A DNA stretch of 64,000 bases from Hydractinia symbiolongicarpus (lineage: Eukaryota > Cnidaria > Hydrozoa > Anthoathecata > Hydractiniidae). Below, piece after piece: positions 21,184 to 31,985 of the stretch (positions are counted from its first letter, which is position 1; each line of letters starts with the position of its first letter). The stretch is from contig NC_079876.1 in NCBI RefSeq assembly GCF_029227915.1, positions 12,710,001 through 12,774,000 on the forward strand. The letters are read 5' to 3'. Below the pieces are notes generated by a model. It was not told the origin of the DNA and ran no database searches. It saw only the letters and a program-made list of their open reading frames with translations. Both the position numbers and the translations under genes were made by a program.

Positions 21184-22667
21184 TTAAAGGAGCACTCCAG
21201 TGAAAAAAAAATATATTTAAAAAAAAAATGTTATATAAAACATAGAATCGGATAATTCTCTTCATGAAAAAGACTTTACAAAGCTACAGCCACACGACTT
21301 CGAACCTCTTCTGTCTCACAAGGGAGAAATTAATAATGATGCAAAGTGATTAGGTGTCTTTTACTGGCTCAAGCAACGTTCCTCGCAAAATATTTTTTTT
21401 TTAAGAAATAAATATACTTAATCGCTTTTTTTAACATTCTTTTCGTCAAAAAACTTTATCATTTGCTTCATTAAAAAATCTTTCATACTTTACAAGCCAA
21501 TTTATTTTTTTTACAGTTCAGCAATATTTTTCCTCTGCACGTGCTTTTTTTGCGCACAAATGTAAACAAATTTTATGTAACGTTGAAATTTTCTCCGTGA
21601 TGGAGGACCATTGAAATGCGTGATATAAAATCAAATAATGTTCGGGTCTAGATAAGTTGGTAAAACGGGGTATTATTATTGTATAAATAAAAATCAATCT
21701 TATGATTATGGTAGGTCATAAATGTGTTGCAGAAGCTACTGACTTACAAGTGGTTGTTTTGACAAAGCTGTTTTAGAAACTGCATTATCAGCATTACATT
21801 CAGCCGTTATAAAGTTACAAAGATTGAAGAAAATGGGTACATTTACCCCCTGAAAATACTTGGCATGTCCTTCCATCAAAAAAGCTTCTTTTTTGAAAAA
21901 CAAAGAATAGAAACTTGAGCGCTACAAAAGATACATGTGTAACTAGAAAGCTTTTTTGTCGGTGTTTGTATTGGAAATTCGTATAATGTTCTCTTATTTA
22001 ATATAAAAATGTACAAAACGTTATTTGGTTGAGTTCTGTGGATATAAGTACAAATATTGAGATGAGAAGAAATGAGAAACTTTAATCGCGTTCACTAGCT
22101 AAAATGGCATTTTTACAAAGTGGCAGAGTATCTTAATATGGAAGTTTATTTCCTGCAGATATCTTTTAAAAGAACTATCTGTGAAGTGCACCAACCAAAT
22201 ATAAAAACTTTGATCGCTTGGTAGATCACCTGCACGACGTATTTTGTTTAGCCGTTTTTGAGTTCTTTCTTTTTCACAGACGGGATTCTGTGAAAACTTA
22301 CTTCTTTACACTTCTCTGATCGATCAGTACATAGAAACACAGAGCAACTAACCATTTTTTAAAGATTTAAACGTAAATTACATACAAAAAGCGATTTAAT
22401 GTAAGCTGTATTTATAGGTCTTAACATGCGCTTGCTTAAACTTTCTGCACGATGTGATGTCATTATTTATAATCGGGTCCAGTCCGAAATGAAATCGCGC
22501 CTGTCTGTTTTTTATGAGAAAAAAATTGAATATGCGAAGGCTTGTACAACAATTTTAAATAAGAAAAACAAGTAAAGTAAGTTTTTTTTTGATTTCTTAT
22601 GCTTTTCTGAGTACGTATAAAACAAACAAAAAAAAGAAAAGTGATTTTTACTGGAGTTTCCCTTTAA
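21184..22667. mobile_element. TTAA-bounded inverted-repeat element, 1.48 kb
   Basis: Left end TTAAAGGAGCACTCCAGT; right end, on the other strand, TTAAAGGGAAACTCCAGT. Both ends begin with TTAA, the target duplication used by piggyBac and some other transposases. No long frame inside. The similar terminus of 54164-54878 supports a family. Confidence 0.6.
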
Positions 22668-23333
22668 CTAGGCTAGACATGTCTGAAATCTGTACAATCC
22701 TTGTTAAACTAAGACAGTGTAGAGATACTGCTAACTTGGTACCATATTATTCAAATAAGTAGTCAAATTTTTATTCAGTATATTGACTTTCAGGAGGGAC
22801 ATGTTATATGTACAGGTAATATTGCCAGTTGAAATACCCCTAAGTTGAAGTATATCCCTCTCTTCAGTCAGCTAATTTCCTACCTCAAGGCTTTATTGCG
22901 ACTTATGCTGAAAAATTGAATAAGCAATTTCTGAAACTTTTACATCCTGTTTTAATTTATAACAATCGTGGAGTGGTGGAATTAGTTTTACAGTGTAATG
23001 ATTTTAAAAACTAGATAAATTTCTGTTGTTTTAATTTAATGATGATGCGCGATGTTTTTTGTTCACAACTCTTCTCGGGATTTTTCTGTTCTAATTTATA
23101 CTTTGCTTTTTATGTTAATCAATTTGGTGGTAATTTTTGCTTCTTTACTGTTTTTTTTGTTTTGTTTTTTTGTATTTCTAATGCAGGTAAAACCAAAAAA
23201 AACTTTGATGAAAATGATTCTTGGAAGAGTGGGATAAGGAAGTTTTCTGGTAACAAAATTAGTTGTGTGTAAATACTGATACTATGTGTGACCTTTTGTA
23301 TTTCTGTGTTATGTTATTTAAAAAATATTTCCT

Positions 23334-23441
23334 TTGTTGTAAAACCATGAAAGTTATTGGTTCGAATCCAATCCATCTTTAAAAGGTGGTAGCTCAAATG
23401 GAAGAACAACATGGTGTGTAATTAGTTTCATACTGCAACAA
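23334..23441 (+). repeat. tRNA-like repeat with permuted arm order, copy 1
   Basis: Bounded by TTGTTG and TGCAACAA. It has a perfect T-arm (ATTGG TTCGAAT CCAAT, 23356-23372), then CCATCTTT, then AAAGGTGG (8 pairs with CCATCTTT, one G-T), then TA and a D-arm-like GCTC...GAAC (23392-23407), then CATGG, which can pair with CCATG upstream of the T-arm. The 3' tRNA half precedes the 5' half. May be a SINE derivative rather than a tRNA gene. Confidence 0.5.
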
Positions 23442-23585
23442 ACAATAATGCAAATCAATTCAAAAAATTTTACAAACAAATGTTTCAAAAAAAGACGTAA
23501 CTATAAGAAAAGAAATGAAAGAAGGAAATTTTTTAATTTACTCGGGATATACGTTCAGTTATTCAGGTTTTGCTGAGCTATAACT

Positions 23586-23789
23586 ACAATCATGTTCATA
23601 AATTATTGGAAAAACGGCTTTTGAGGCTTTTTTCAGAGTTTCCCCCCTCTCCCCCTACAGTCAGTGTTGATTTTGTGTTGATTTGTGCCCCAAAATACTG
23701 CCGGCGACTCTGGAAAATACCTCCAACCAACACTGAAGAGTGGGGGAGGGGGAAAGTGGTTTTTCCAAAACTATTATGAACATGATTGT
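23586..23789. mobile_element. 204-bp MITE, copy 1
   Basis: Starts ACAATCATGTTCATAA and ends with its reverse complement TTATGAACATGATTGT. An inner TGGAAAAAC / GTTTTTCCA pair lengthens the inverted repeat. Nearly identical in length and sequence to 24391-24594; a 3' remnant lies at 14455-14497. Confidence 0.8.
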
Positions 23790-24088
23790 CTCTATAATGT
23801 GAGACTTAGTTTTTTTAAGTGTCTTTTTTTTTTACAAAAAGCTTTTGTGTGCGTTTGTGTTGGCTGAATTAAGGACAAGTACTACTTTGTCATTCCTCAT
23901 ACCGTGCATGCAGAGCTGGTTGGTTTTCTTGTTTCATAAACTAGGTTCCAGGCCTCCTAATGTCTGTTTGTTTCTTATTGTTTGTCGTATGTGGCAAGAG
24001 CTTTTATATGCTTATATATTGTATATACATGACTAAAATTGTTCTTTGTATAACATAGACACTTTGTAGTATAAAAGAAATGGAAAAC
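23790..24088 (+). repeat. Shared module M (second copy)
   Basis: Nearly identical to 14498-14798 in foldback copy I, differing by few substitutions and a T-run length. Confidence 0.8.
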
Positions 24089-24324
24089 ACACACGTTCCA
24101 CACACGTTCCGCACACGTTCCACTCAAGTTCCATAGCCAAGTGTACAAGAGGAGACTGCAGTAGCACACGTTCCACACGTTCCGTCAATTTTTTATAAAA
24201 ATTAAAATTTACTTCAATTTCATTGAATTTGACGGTACATGTGGAACGTGTTTAATTTAGGTGCAACCGATGGTGGAGCACCTTGGAACGGGTGTGGAAC
24301 GTGTACGGAACGTGTGGAACGTGT
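24088..24324. repeat. Inverted pair of ACACGTTCC short tandem arrays
   Basis: 24088-24184 holds repeats of (C/G)ACACGTTCC in plus orientation. 24241-24324 holds the reverse complement GGAACGTGTG repeats. The spacer carries another small inverted pair (CCGTCAA / TTGACGG). The layout of inverted short-unit arrays parallels the TACT-type foldback element, with a different unit sequence. Confidence 0.75.
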
Positions 24325-24390
24325 CATCAAAGCAAAATTTTGGCTCTAAACAAGGGCAACCCCTTTTCAATTTTTTTATGTTATTTACAG

Positions 24391-24594
24391 ACAATCATGT
24401 TCATAAATTATTGGAAAAACGGCTTTTGAGGCTTTTTTCAGAGTTTCCCCCTCTCCCCCAACAGTCAGTGTTGATTTTGTGTTGATTTGTGCCCCAAAAT
24501 ACTGCCGGCGACTCTGGAAAAGACCTCCAACCAACACTGAAGAGTGGGGGGAGGGGGAAAGTGGTTTTTCCAAAACTATTATGAACATGATTGT
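24391..24594. mobile_element. 204-bp MITE, copy 2
   Basis: Same termini and length as 23586-23789 and the same orientation. Together the two copies bracket module M and the ACACGTTCC arrays. Confidence 0.8.
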
Positions 24595-24933
24595 AGTTGC
24601 CATGTGAAAATCAAATCCAATAAGTAAAATTTAGTTTAAAAAGATAATTTTTTGAGGAAACTAATTTATCACACCGCAGTTTGTAACATGTAATTGGTAA
24701 TAATGTAATAATGTAATTGGTTTAAGAAGCTTGAAAGGTGGATATATTTTTGATAAGGTAGAAGATTGGATTAATGAATTAAAGATGCTGAGTAAAATTG
24801 CTAAAACAGAGTCGCAAGGGACATAAAGTTGTTTTATCAGTGGCTGGCTACAAGCATAAATTAACATACTGTATGCAAACATACCACACATAATATAATT
24901 ATTGGAAGAAGTACTCGTAGTTATTAATTCGAA

Positions 24934-25851
24934 TTAATACCAGCACTGACGGGAGGTATTAAAGTAAACAATAACGAGAGACAACTGCTGTCACTCCCGG
25001 TTAAACTTGGTCGTCTTACGAATATTCTAAAACTTATCACAAATAACTGAATATCTTGGTAAACAAATAAAAAAACAGACTCGACAATATGAAGAAGATC
25101 CAGAACTGAAACAACAGAAAAAACAATCAAACAAAATAAATTGCTAAGATTAGTGTCATTCTTGATCATGTCAGAAGTGAAATGTGTAAGCAGGAAATCA
25201 GACTGAACGATATCAACCAGGAAGCAGTGTATCTAGTTGACTGACTACCTTCAAGGAACGAGAGATACACAATTAACAAGCTATGCTTCTGGGCTCAGAT
25301 TCGAATTTCAAGTTCACAATTGATCATGCTTTGTCATGCAAATAATGTGGCTTCCTTTCGCTTAGACAATGAAATCCGTAATGTCACGGGGATGTAACTA
25401 AAAGAGGTTTGTCATGATGTACGCATTGAACCGTGTCTACAACAGTTACCTGGTGAGCCATTGAGCCAGTGGACAGCGAATGTTTCTCAGGAATCGAGAG
25501 TTATGTATGCACAAGAGGCTTTTGGAACACTGGTCAAATGGCATTTTTAGATGCGAAGGTGTGCTACCAAAAGCATATGATGTAAAAAATTACAATAAAC
25601 TTATTTTGCAAGTAGAGCATGAAACTTTAACGCCACTAGCGATATCCGTGTGTGGCGGAATGGGTCGCGTGTGTCGAAAGTTCTATACTCGGCTTTCTGA
25701 AATGATTTCTGAAAAGCGTAAACAACATTTTTTAAATGTTGACGTAACATTTGTTTTGCGCTTATCAAGTCTATATGCATATGTGTTCGAGGAAGTCGAT
25801 CAGTCTTTTCATCTAACCTTGTCGCATCTCTGTCAGTGGATCCTAAAGTAG
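24934..25851 (+). pseudogene. Dead retroelement reading frame, C-terminal part
   Basis: Several frames in succession give pieces typical of the C-terminal region found after the reverse transcriptase in many invertebrate retroelement ORFs. They are LIPALTGGIKVNNNERQLL then SLPVKLGRL near 24934-25023, an HALSCK-type zinc-binding phrase and RHNEIRNVT near 25330-25390, KEVCHDVRIEPCLQQLPGEP near 25400-25460, and LTPLAISVCGGMGRVCRKFY near 25625-25690. Stops and frameshifts separate the pieces. The family is recalled from general knowledge; the exact clade is uncertain. Confidence 0.65.
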
Positions 25852-25859
25852 TTCTGCTA

Positions 25860-27113
25860 CCTTTATATATCATACTTATGTCGACATCAACTGAATAGCA
25901 TTTTTCTTTTAATAAAGCGGCGATATTTCGGTATAGAAAAATTATAACAAATTATTTTATTGAAATGTATGTACAGTTGACTCTCTCTAACGATCACTTT
26001 TTTATTCTGTTCTTTTTTTTATATTGCGTAAGATTATTCCCCAAAATACTTTTTTATTGATGAATTGATAGGTTTCGCTACTTGTCTAATTGTTTTTTAA
26101 TCAGAATAAGATTTGCCTTGTTTAGCTTCACAAAACATTCAATATCGTATATATTGCGGGAATGGTTTCCTAAATTTTGTTTTCAGTATTGTATGTGTAG
26201 GTGTGGATGTGCCAGGCTAATTGCCTAAATATTTACCCTAATAGGACATCTTTCCCAATTACTTAATTCAATTCGCTTGCTTGTGTACTGACTAGAATAA
26301 AGTTCCCCTTGCTTTTTTGTTTCCGAACAAACTCGTTAAAATTTAGAACAGTTGTACACATTTCATGTGATAAAAAAAGACCTTAAATGTTAATCGAGAT
26401 ATTTAGTGGGCCTTTGCGTTTTAATTCTTAGTATTTAACCAGAATTTTAAAATTTGTTTAACGATGAATTTCACGTTGCAAAAATTAAATGCGTACGGTA
26501 CGGTATGGATGGATGCGTTGTTTTATGAATGACGAGCATATGCCATAACCCATTGGGTAATTAATTACTCTGCAAGTAATAAAAGAGACACAGTTACATT
26601 AATACATGCAGCCATGCTGCCGAGCATGGTGATACATACTAACTTTCTGCAGCCCTTCCCTGGCCTCTTCCCAGCTGAACTTGTGTTATGTTATATAAGT
26701 ACAACGTCGTCCGTAGCGAGGTTATAATAATACAACCTCGTCCCTGGCTATAATCGCTGTTGCGATGTCAGAAAAATACAACTAGTAGCTTTTTAAACGT
26801 CCTGGATATTTACGTTACACTTTAATAAGGGACATTAAATTAACATGAATTTTTAAAAAAATCTGGCTAAAAAGCGAAAATAGCCGAAAACCAGTTGGCT
26901 GCAACAAAGTTTTCAGATAGGTGGCTACACCCTTTACTTTAAAAAAAAATTTGGCGAAAGTCTAAAGTTTGTTAATTCAAGGAGACAACAGTTTCAACAA
27001 ACCTGTAATACTACGGTTTTTAACTCACAATTAGTTTTGTAACAACAAGCTTTATGATGTGTTTTTATTTGAAGTGACATTGAATTTCGTGAATTCCAAG
27101 TAAATTAAGTCTA
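25860..27113. other. No recognised gene
   Basis: AT-rich intergenic sequence with a few moderately GC-rich patches (26470-26760). No coding or structured feature that I can support. Confidence 0.5.
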
Positions 27114-27224
27114 TTGTTGCAAGACTATGAAGGTTATTGGTTCGAATCCAATCCATCTTTAAAAAGTGGTAGTTCAAATTAAAGAACAACAGGGTGTGCA
27201 GTAATTAGTTTCATACTGCAACAA
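27114..27224 (+). repeat. tRNA-like repeat with permuted arm order, copy 2
   Basis: Same layout as 23334-23441. The T-arm at 27136-27152 is identical; the D-arm here is perfect (GTTC AAATTAAA GAAC, 27172-27187). The acceptor-like and anticodon-like pairings are weaker than in copy 1. Similarity to copy 1 continues for about 30 bp beyond the right TGCAACAA. Confidence 0.5.
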
Positions 27225-29060
27225 ACAATAATCCAAATCAATTCAAAATTTGTAATTCATTCAGTAATACACTTATTCTATCTTTTTGTGTGCAAAATTG
27301 CGGTGTAATAGAATAAACTACATTAATCTCCGGTATTTTAATTATTTTTAATTGCCATTGATCATAAGAACCGCCGTACGCCTTGTTACCCAGTCTTTTG
27401 TAACCACATCATCAAGTTCTATCCAAGCCAGTACCGGTAAGTAACGATATGGAGGAGATTCTTATTTATCTTTTGCTGCTTTTTTAAAATGGAAACAAAT
27501 CAGAAATTTAAGCTCTTCGAATTTTTCTACCGTGATTAATCAAAAGTTAAGGCTCTTTACATTGCTTTTTAATGGTTCGATAACGAAGATTTGAACAGCC
27601 AGATTTGAATAGTAACGTTGTTGGGTTTTGACAAGGTTTAAAATGTTCTCCTTATGACATTTTTGACTTCTAAGGGCTTTGTTTTTACAACATACTCACT
27701 ATAAAAAACGGACAATATATCGATAATGTAGAATTGATATTATGTCCATATGCACTGCAATGAACGGGCTTCTAAATATTGACATATTGACCATATGTAT
27801 GAAAAATGGATATATTGATGATTTTTTCAGGAAATCCGAGAATCCATATAATATAGAGACCTGGTGACTATGTCAGGACGGAGCGCATCGCTGCTGCGTC
27901 TATCCGCTGCACTGCAGGGCGCTCCGCGGTTTACGGACTACTGCATCCTTGTTCCCCATCCTCTTCCCTGTTTCAAACAAGGAAATATAACACTAAGATT
28001 TATTTATTAACGTCATCATCAGGTATCTACAAACTTGAGAAGCCGCCACTTACACTAGGCTGAGTCTGTAGCCAGGATACCCAGCTCAACCTTCCATAAC
28101 ATTTCATATCATACTTTATGACTAGCCTAGTTATTTAAGCTTTCTTTGATAGAGAAAGAAAAAATTGATCGTAAAGGCGGTTTGAAGGGAAAACGCTGGG
28201 TCTCCTGGCTAAATTTGTGGCTAGACAGACTCCTTTTTTCACAGAACTGTGCGTTTCTCTGCACGATAGTCGTTTAGGGGACGTAGGTAATGTTTATTTA
28301 CAGGTAATCAAGATTCTAATATGAAAGTGGAAAACAATAAACTGCCGTCATTAGCTAGGAGGGGGAGAGGTGGGGGTGGCTTTTGGAGATGGCCAGTCAG
28401 TTAGGCGCGTACAAGAGTTATCTTACCTTCTTTCTTGCCTCCAGCGGTGAGTTATGGGGCCACCAATCCATACTGTGTATTTTACCGTGGTCACTCACAA
28501 ACAGAGTTGTTTGCCATGGTATAGACAACCGCAAAAAACTAAATTGTTTAAAAAGGATAACTACCATAACACAAGAACTCACAGTATAGTACTAAATTTG
28601 CACAAAGTAAAAGGCTAAGAGTATAAAATATCAATTGTTTAATAACATTCTATGAAGTATTCTATAATGGAAAATCATTTGAGACTTACGTAATCAGCAT
28701 GAGATAGTTTGTTGGGAAAGGTTGCTGAATATTGTTCCATTATTTAAAAAAATGACCGCTGAGCGAATGTAAATTGGAGGTGGTTGTTTATCTACACTAG
28801 GTACACTAGGTAACTTTTGAGTGAAGTGCAGAGCAAGTATATTTCGAGCTAAAAATGGTTCCTTCCTGATCAATATAGTAAATTTCAAAAGGAATAATTG
28901 AAACAAGAACGTATTGAAATTTCAATAAACACATTGAAAATGTGTATGTACTCTTCAAAAAACAATCACACAATGGTTCCATGGCGAAAATCTATTTCAT
29001 GAAATTTAAATTCACTTTTCGAAAGTGTTCTTCAATTCAATTCTATCTTGCAAAGTTTCT
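27225..29060. other. Mostly unassigned; imperfect inverted repeat at 28062-28235
   Basis: At 28062 GAGTCTGTAGCCAGGATACCCAGC is mirrored imperfectly by GCTGGGTCTCCTGGC...GGCTAGACAGACTC near 28195-28235, suggesting a decayed MITE. The rest shows no gene that I can support. Confidence 0.4.
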
Positions 29061-29456
29061 ATGATTAAAGTAGGTAAGATATATTCAACATCTGAATATA
29101 TCTTCTTGTTTCATGCAAAAGATCTAGAGTGGATCTCAACAAAGAATTATCCTGCTAGCAAAATGGAAAAGTTGCTCCGTGAAAAACTTGAAAATAACAA
29201 CAGCAAGCGAAAAGGACAACGACACCTTATTTCATGGGCAGAAGCAATGCATATAAGGACAAACAAGAAACAAAGAAGGCAGATAATAAAAGGAGGATTA
29301 AATTACATAGTATGTAAATCTGTGGAGACGTTGATAAAGACTTCATGAAATGTTATAACACCATTGCGGGGACATTGGTGTACCTCGTGTTGAGGAGAAG
29401 TCTGGCGAAGACAGTGATTTTGATTTCCCATGGATGGAAAATACAGAGATTGATGG
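29061..29456 (+). pseudogene. Possible exon fragments of an unidentified gene
   Basis: From the ATG at 29061 a 95-codon lysine- and arginine-rich frame runs to 29348 (KMEKLLREKLENNNSKRKGQ region). In another frame, a stretch up to 29456 (EEKSGEDSDFDFPWMENTEI) ends at a GTAAGT donor. The composition looks coding but I recognise no domain, and a frameshift or intron must separate the two. Could be a transposon gene remnant. Confidence 0.3.
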
Positions 29457-30150
29457 TAAGTAGAATTGTTGTTACATTTCTTGACACTTCATATATCATG
29501 ATTTTACACTCATTGTGAAAACATTCGGGTTGAGGTACTGTAGGGTTTAAAAAATAGTGGCGACAACGAAAATGAGTTGTTGAAAAGATGCGAAGAAGAA
29601 GTCGGCATACTCAAAAAAGAAATGTCTAGCTACTGGCTTTTTTACAGTATAATTGGAAAATGAGATAGATGTCAATAGCTTCAACTTTTATGCGAATGAG
29701 GTATGCTGAATGCTTCTTTTGCCTAATTGTGCTAGTTTATATTTATTTTTATTTTTTTTGGTTTTGTCAAATGTTCAGGATTCTTCTTTATTGTGTGCTT
29801 CTGATTGGGATATCTTAACAACAGCTCTTGCAGTTTTAAAACTTAGGATTAGATATGGTTTCTCAAATGCTTTTCTATGACATTTTTTTATATTTCAGTG
29901 CTTACCAATGGCAAAAAGGTTAATCCTGAAGAGAGGCATGTTTCCCTGTCCGGCTCAGACAGTGACCCGGAATAATGTAGCTGTTATCGTCTGTATTTAT
30001 TATTTGAACTACCATAGCTCCTTTCCGGGATTACATATTTTTTTAAGATTTCGTATCGTATCCGAAATCTTGTTTAAACGGACTTTTTCCTCCTTCGTTT
30101 TCCTTCTTATCCTTCTCACTCATTTCACACAGATGTTCTATTGTTTGTTA

Positions 30151-30334
30151 TCTCTTTAATAATAGCCGTCGTCTGTCTGTCTGTGTGTCCGCGAAAGCCG
30201 TGTCCCGTAACGGAAACACGAATTTTTAAAATGCGCATCAATACCAAATGCGATATATTTCTGTCCACTTTGTTGCAACGGGTTAATTTGAAGGACGGAC
30301 GACCCCGTGGATTTTTCCACGGGCTAACGACTAG
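30151..30334 (+). mobile_element. Non-autonomous Helitron-type element, tandem copy a
   Basis: Starts TCTCTTTAATAATAGCCGTC after an A. It ends with the hairpin CCGTGGATTTTTCCACGG, then GCTAACGACTAG. 184 bp. Its CTAG end is followed immediately by the TCTC start of copy b. Confidence 0.75.
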
Positions 30335-30491
30335 TCTCTATAATAATAGCCGTCGTCTGTCTGTCTCTGCGTGGACCCCCCGCTGAGTTAGAAAATGATG
30401 TTGCGGAAACACGAATATCAAATGCGATATATTTTTATCCACTTTGCTGCGACAGGTAAATATAAAGGACGGGCGACTAATCAACGACTAG
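30335..30491 (+). mobile_element. Non-autonomous Helitron-type element, tandem copy b
   Basis: Starts TCTCTATAATAATAGCCGTC and ends CAACGACTAG before a T. Shares the CGTCGTCTGTCTGTC and AAATGCGATATATTT segments with copy a. The terminal hairpin is lost or decayed. Confidence 0.7.
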
Positions 30492-31375
30492 TCAATTTAT
30501 ATTATCAACTTGTGTCAAGTCATTAAAGTATGTTTCTGAACTATAAAGGGAATGAAATAAATTGAATTTGTTCCGAAATCTTTTAGCCTGCAAGGACTTT
30601 TCATTCTACTTTAATCAAGAAGAGAAAAACTAATAGCTCTATACTATATTTCAACTATTTGTAGAATATATATTTTTCCCTTTTTAACAAGTAGTTAATT
30701 GCTTCTTAGAATAATACAAGACGTATAATATACGTAAAACTAGCACACCTCATACGTGACACTGTATTATACATACTCATTTGTGGAAATAAATTGAAAT
30801 CAATCACAATGGGCTATCAAACGGAAAGTGAATGTCTCAATATCATTCCCTATGTAATATATTAAAAAGGATGACCACAAGCTTGATCATATTATTTTTG
30901 AAGTAATCATATAAAAAACTTCCTATATTAACAAAAAGCAATTCATAAAGAAGTAGCAATCTTTTTGTGAAACATTCTGTGATGCCACGGATGCTAATTG
31001 TTTTGACCTTCGTAGTGCATGAGCATATTTTTAGAAAGTAGCTTTTAGTCTGTGAAATACACAAACACCACTAGATTTCATCAAGACTCTACAACTATAA
31101 ACTACAATCGTTCAATATATATTAACAATTGTTTCACAAAAAACGGATTCTTCTATATTCGAAAGCATAACAGATTAATCCTTAGCAAAGACGGCGTGAT
31201 ACATATTTGCCGAAAACTTTGTTCCGGTATACGTTAACAAGTTTTAATGTTGTGAAACAAAAAAAGGTTTCTTTCAACCAAGAGATAATCGGCATATACA
31301 AAAGTATTCAGGTCTTAATTCATCGAAACAAGACAAGTAGAGTTCGTATATGTGACAATACCTTAGACACATTTC

Positions 31376-31600
31376 ATTTTCCGGCCAAAATTAAGCGAAA
31401 CGAGAGAAACATGAACGCTTAATTGATAATGGCATAGACAAGTGCCGACTTCGGTGATTTTTGGTCTAAAATTTCGTTTTATATTGTCAAAATTGAACGA
31501 AACAAGAGAAACATGGAGCGTTTAACTGATATTATCATAGACAAGCGCCAAATTCGGTAACTTTTGTTCTGAAATTTTATATTCCGGCCAAAATTGAATG
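31376..31600. repeat. About 102-bp tandem repeat, two copies plus a partial third
   Basis: GCCAAAATTAAGCGAAACGA...GAAACATG near 31383 recurs about 102 bp later as GTCAAAATTGAACGAAACAA, with TTCCGGCCAAAATTGAA again near 31581. Intervening ATAGACAAGYGCC and TTCGGTRA phrases also recur. Confidence 0.6.
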
Positions 31601-31631
31601 TCAAAAAGTATTATCTAAAAGGTTATGAAAG

Positions 31632-31985
31632 GCTCAATCCACCAAAACAACTGAACCTGTTATGTATAGATTGCTTCTAGAAACATGACCATTTTCCTGA
31701 ATTTTTATCAATGGCCTAGCTCACCAAAACAAGTAATTCTATTATGTACGGATTGCTTCTAGAAACAGGATCTTTTCCTGAATGTTTATCAATGGCTCAA
31801 TTTACCGAAATAACCGCATCTGTGATATATGGATTGCTTCTAGAAATAGGAGCTTTTTCCTGAATGCTTAACAATGGCCCAATCCACCGAAACAACTGAA
31901 TCTGAGATGTATGGATTGCTTCTAAAACAGGAGCTTTTTTCTAAATTTTTATCAAGGGTCTAATTTACGGAAACAACCGTATCTC
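31632..31985. repeat. 82-bp tandem repeat, about four copies
   Basis: The anchor TTGCTTCTAGAAA occurs at 31671, 31753, 31834 and, as TTGCTTCTAAAA, at 31916, spacings of 82, 81 and 82 bp. Each unit also has a GGCTCAATYYACCRAAAYAA-like phrase. The array ends where similarity to the foldback-like element begins. Confidence 0.75.

Noticed and set aside
23039-23272. 77-codon plus-strand frame as a small membrane protein
   Set aside because: T-rich sequence gives Phe/Leu-rich translation by chance; no support from context.
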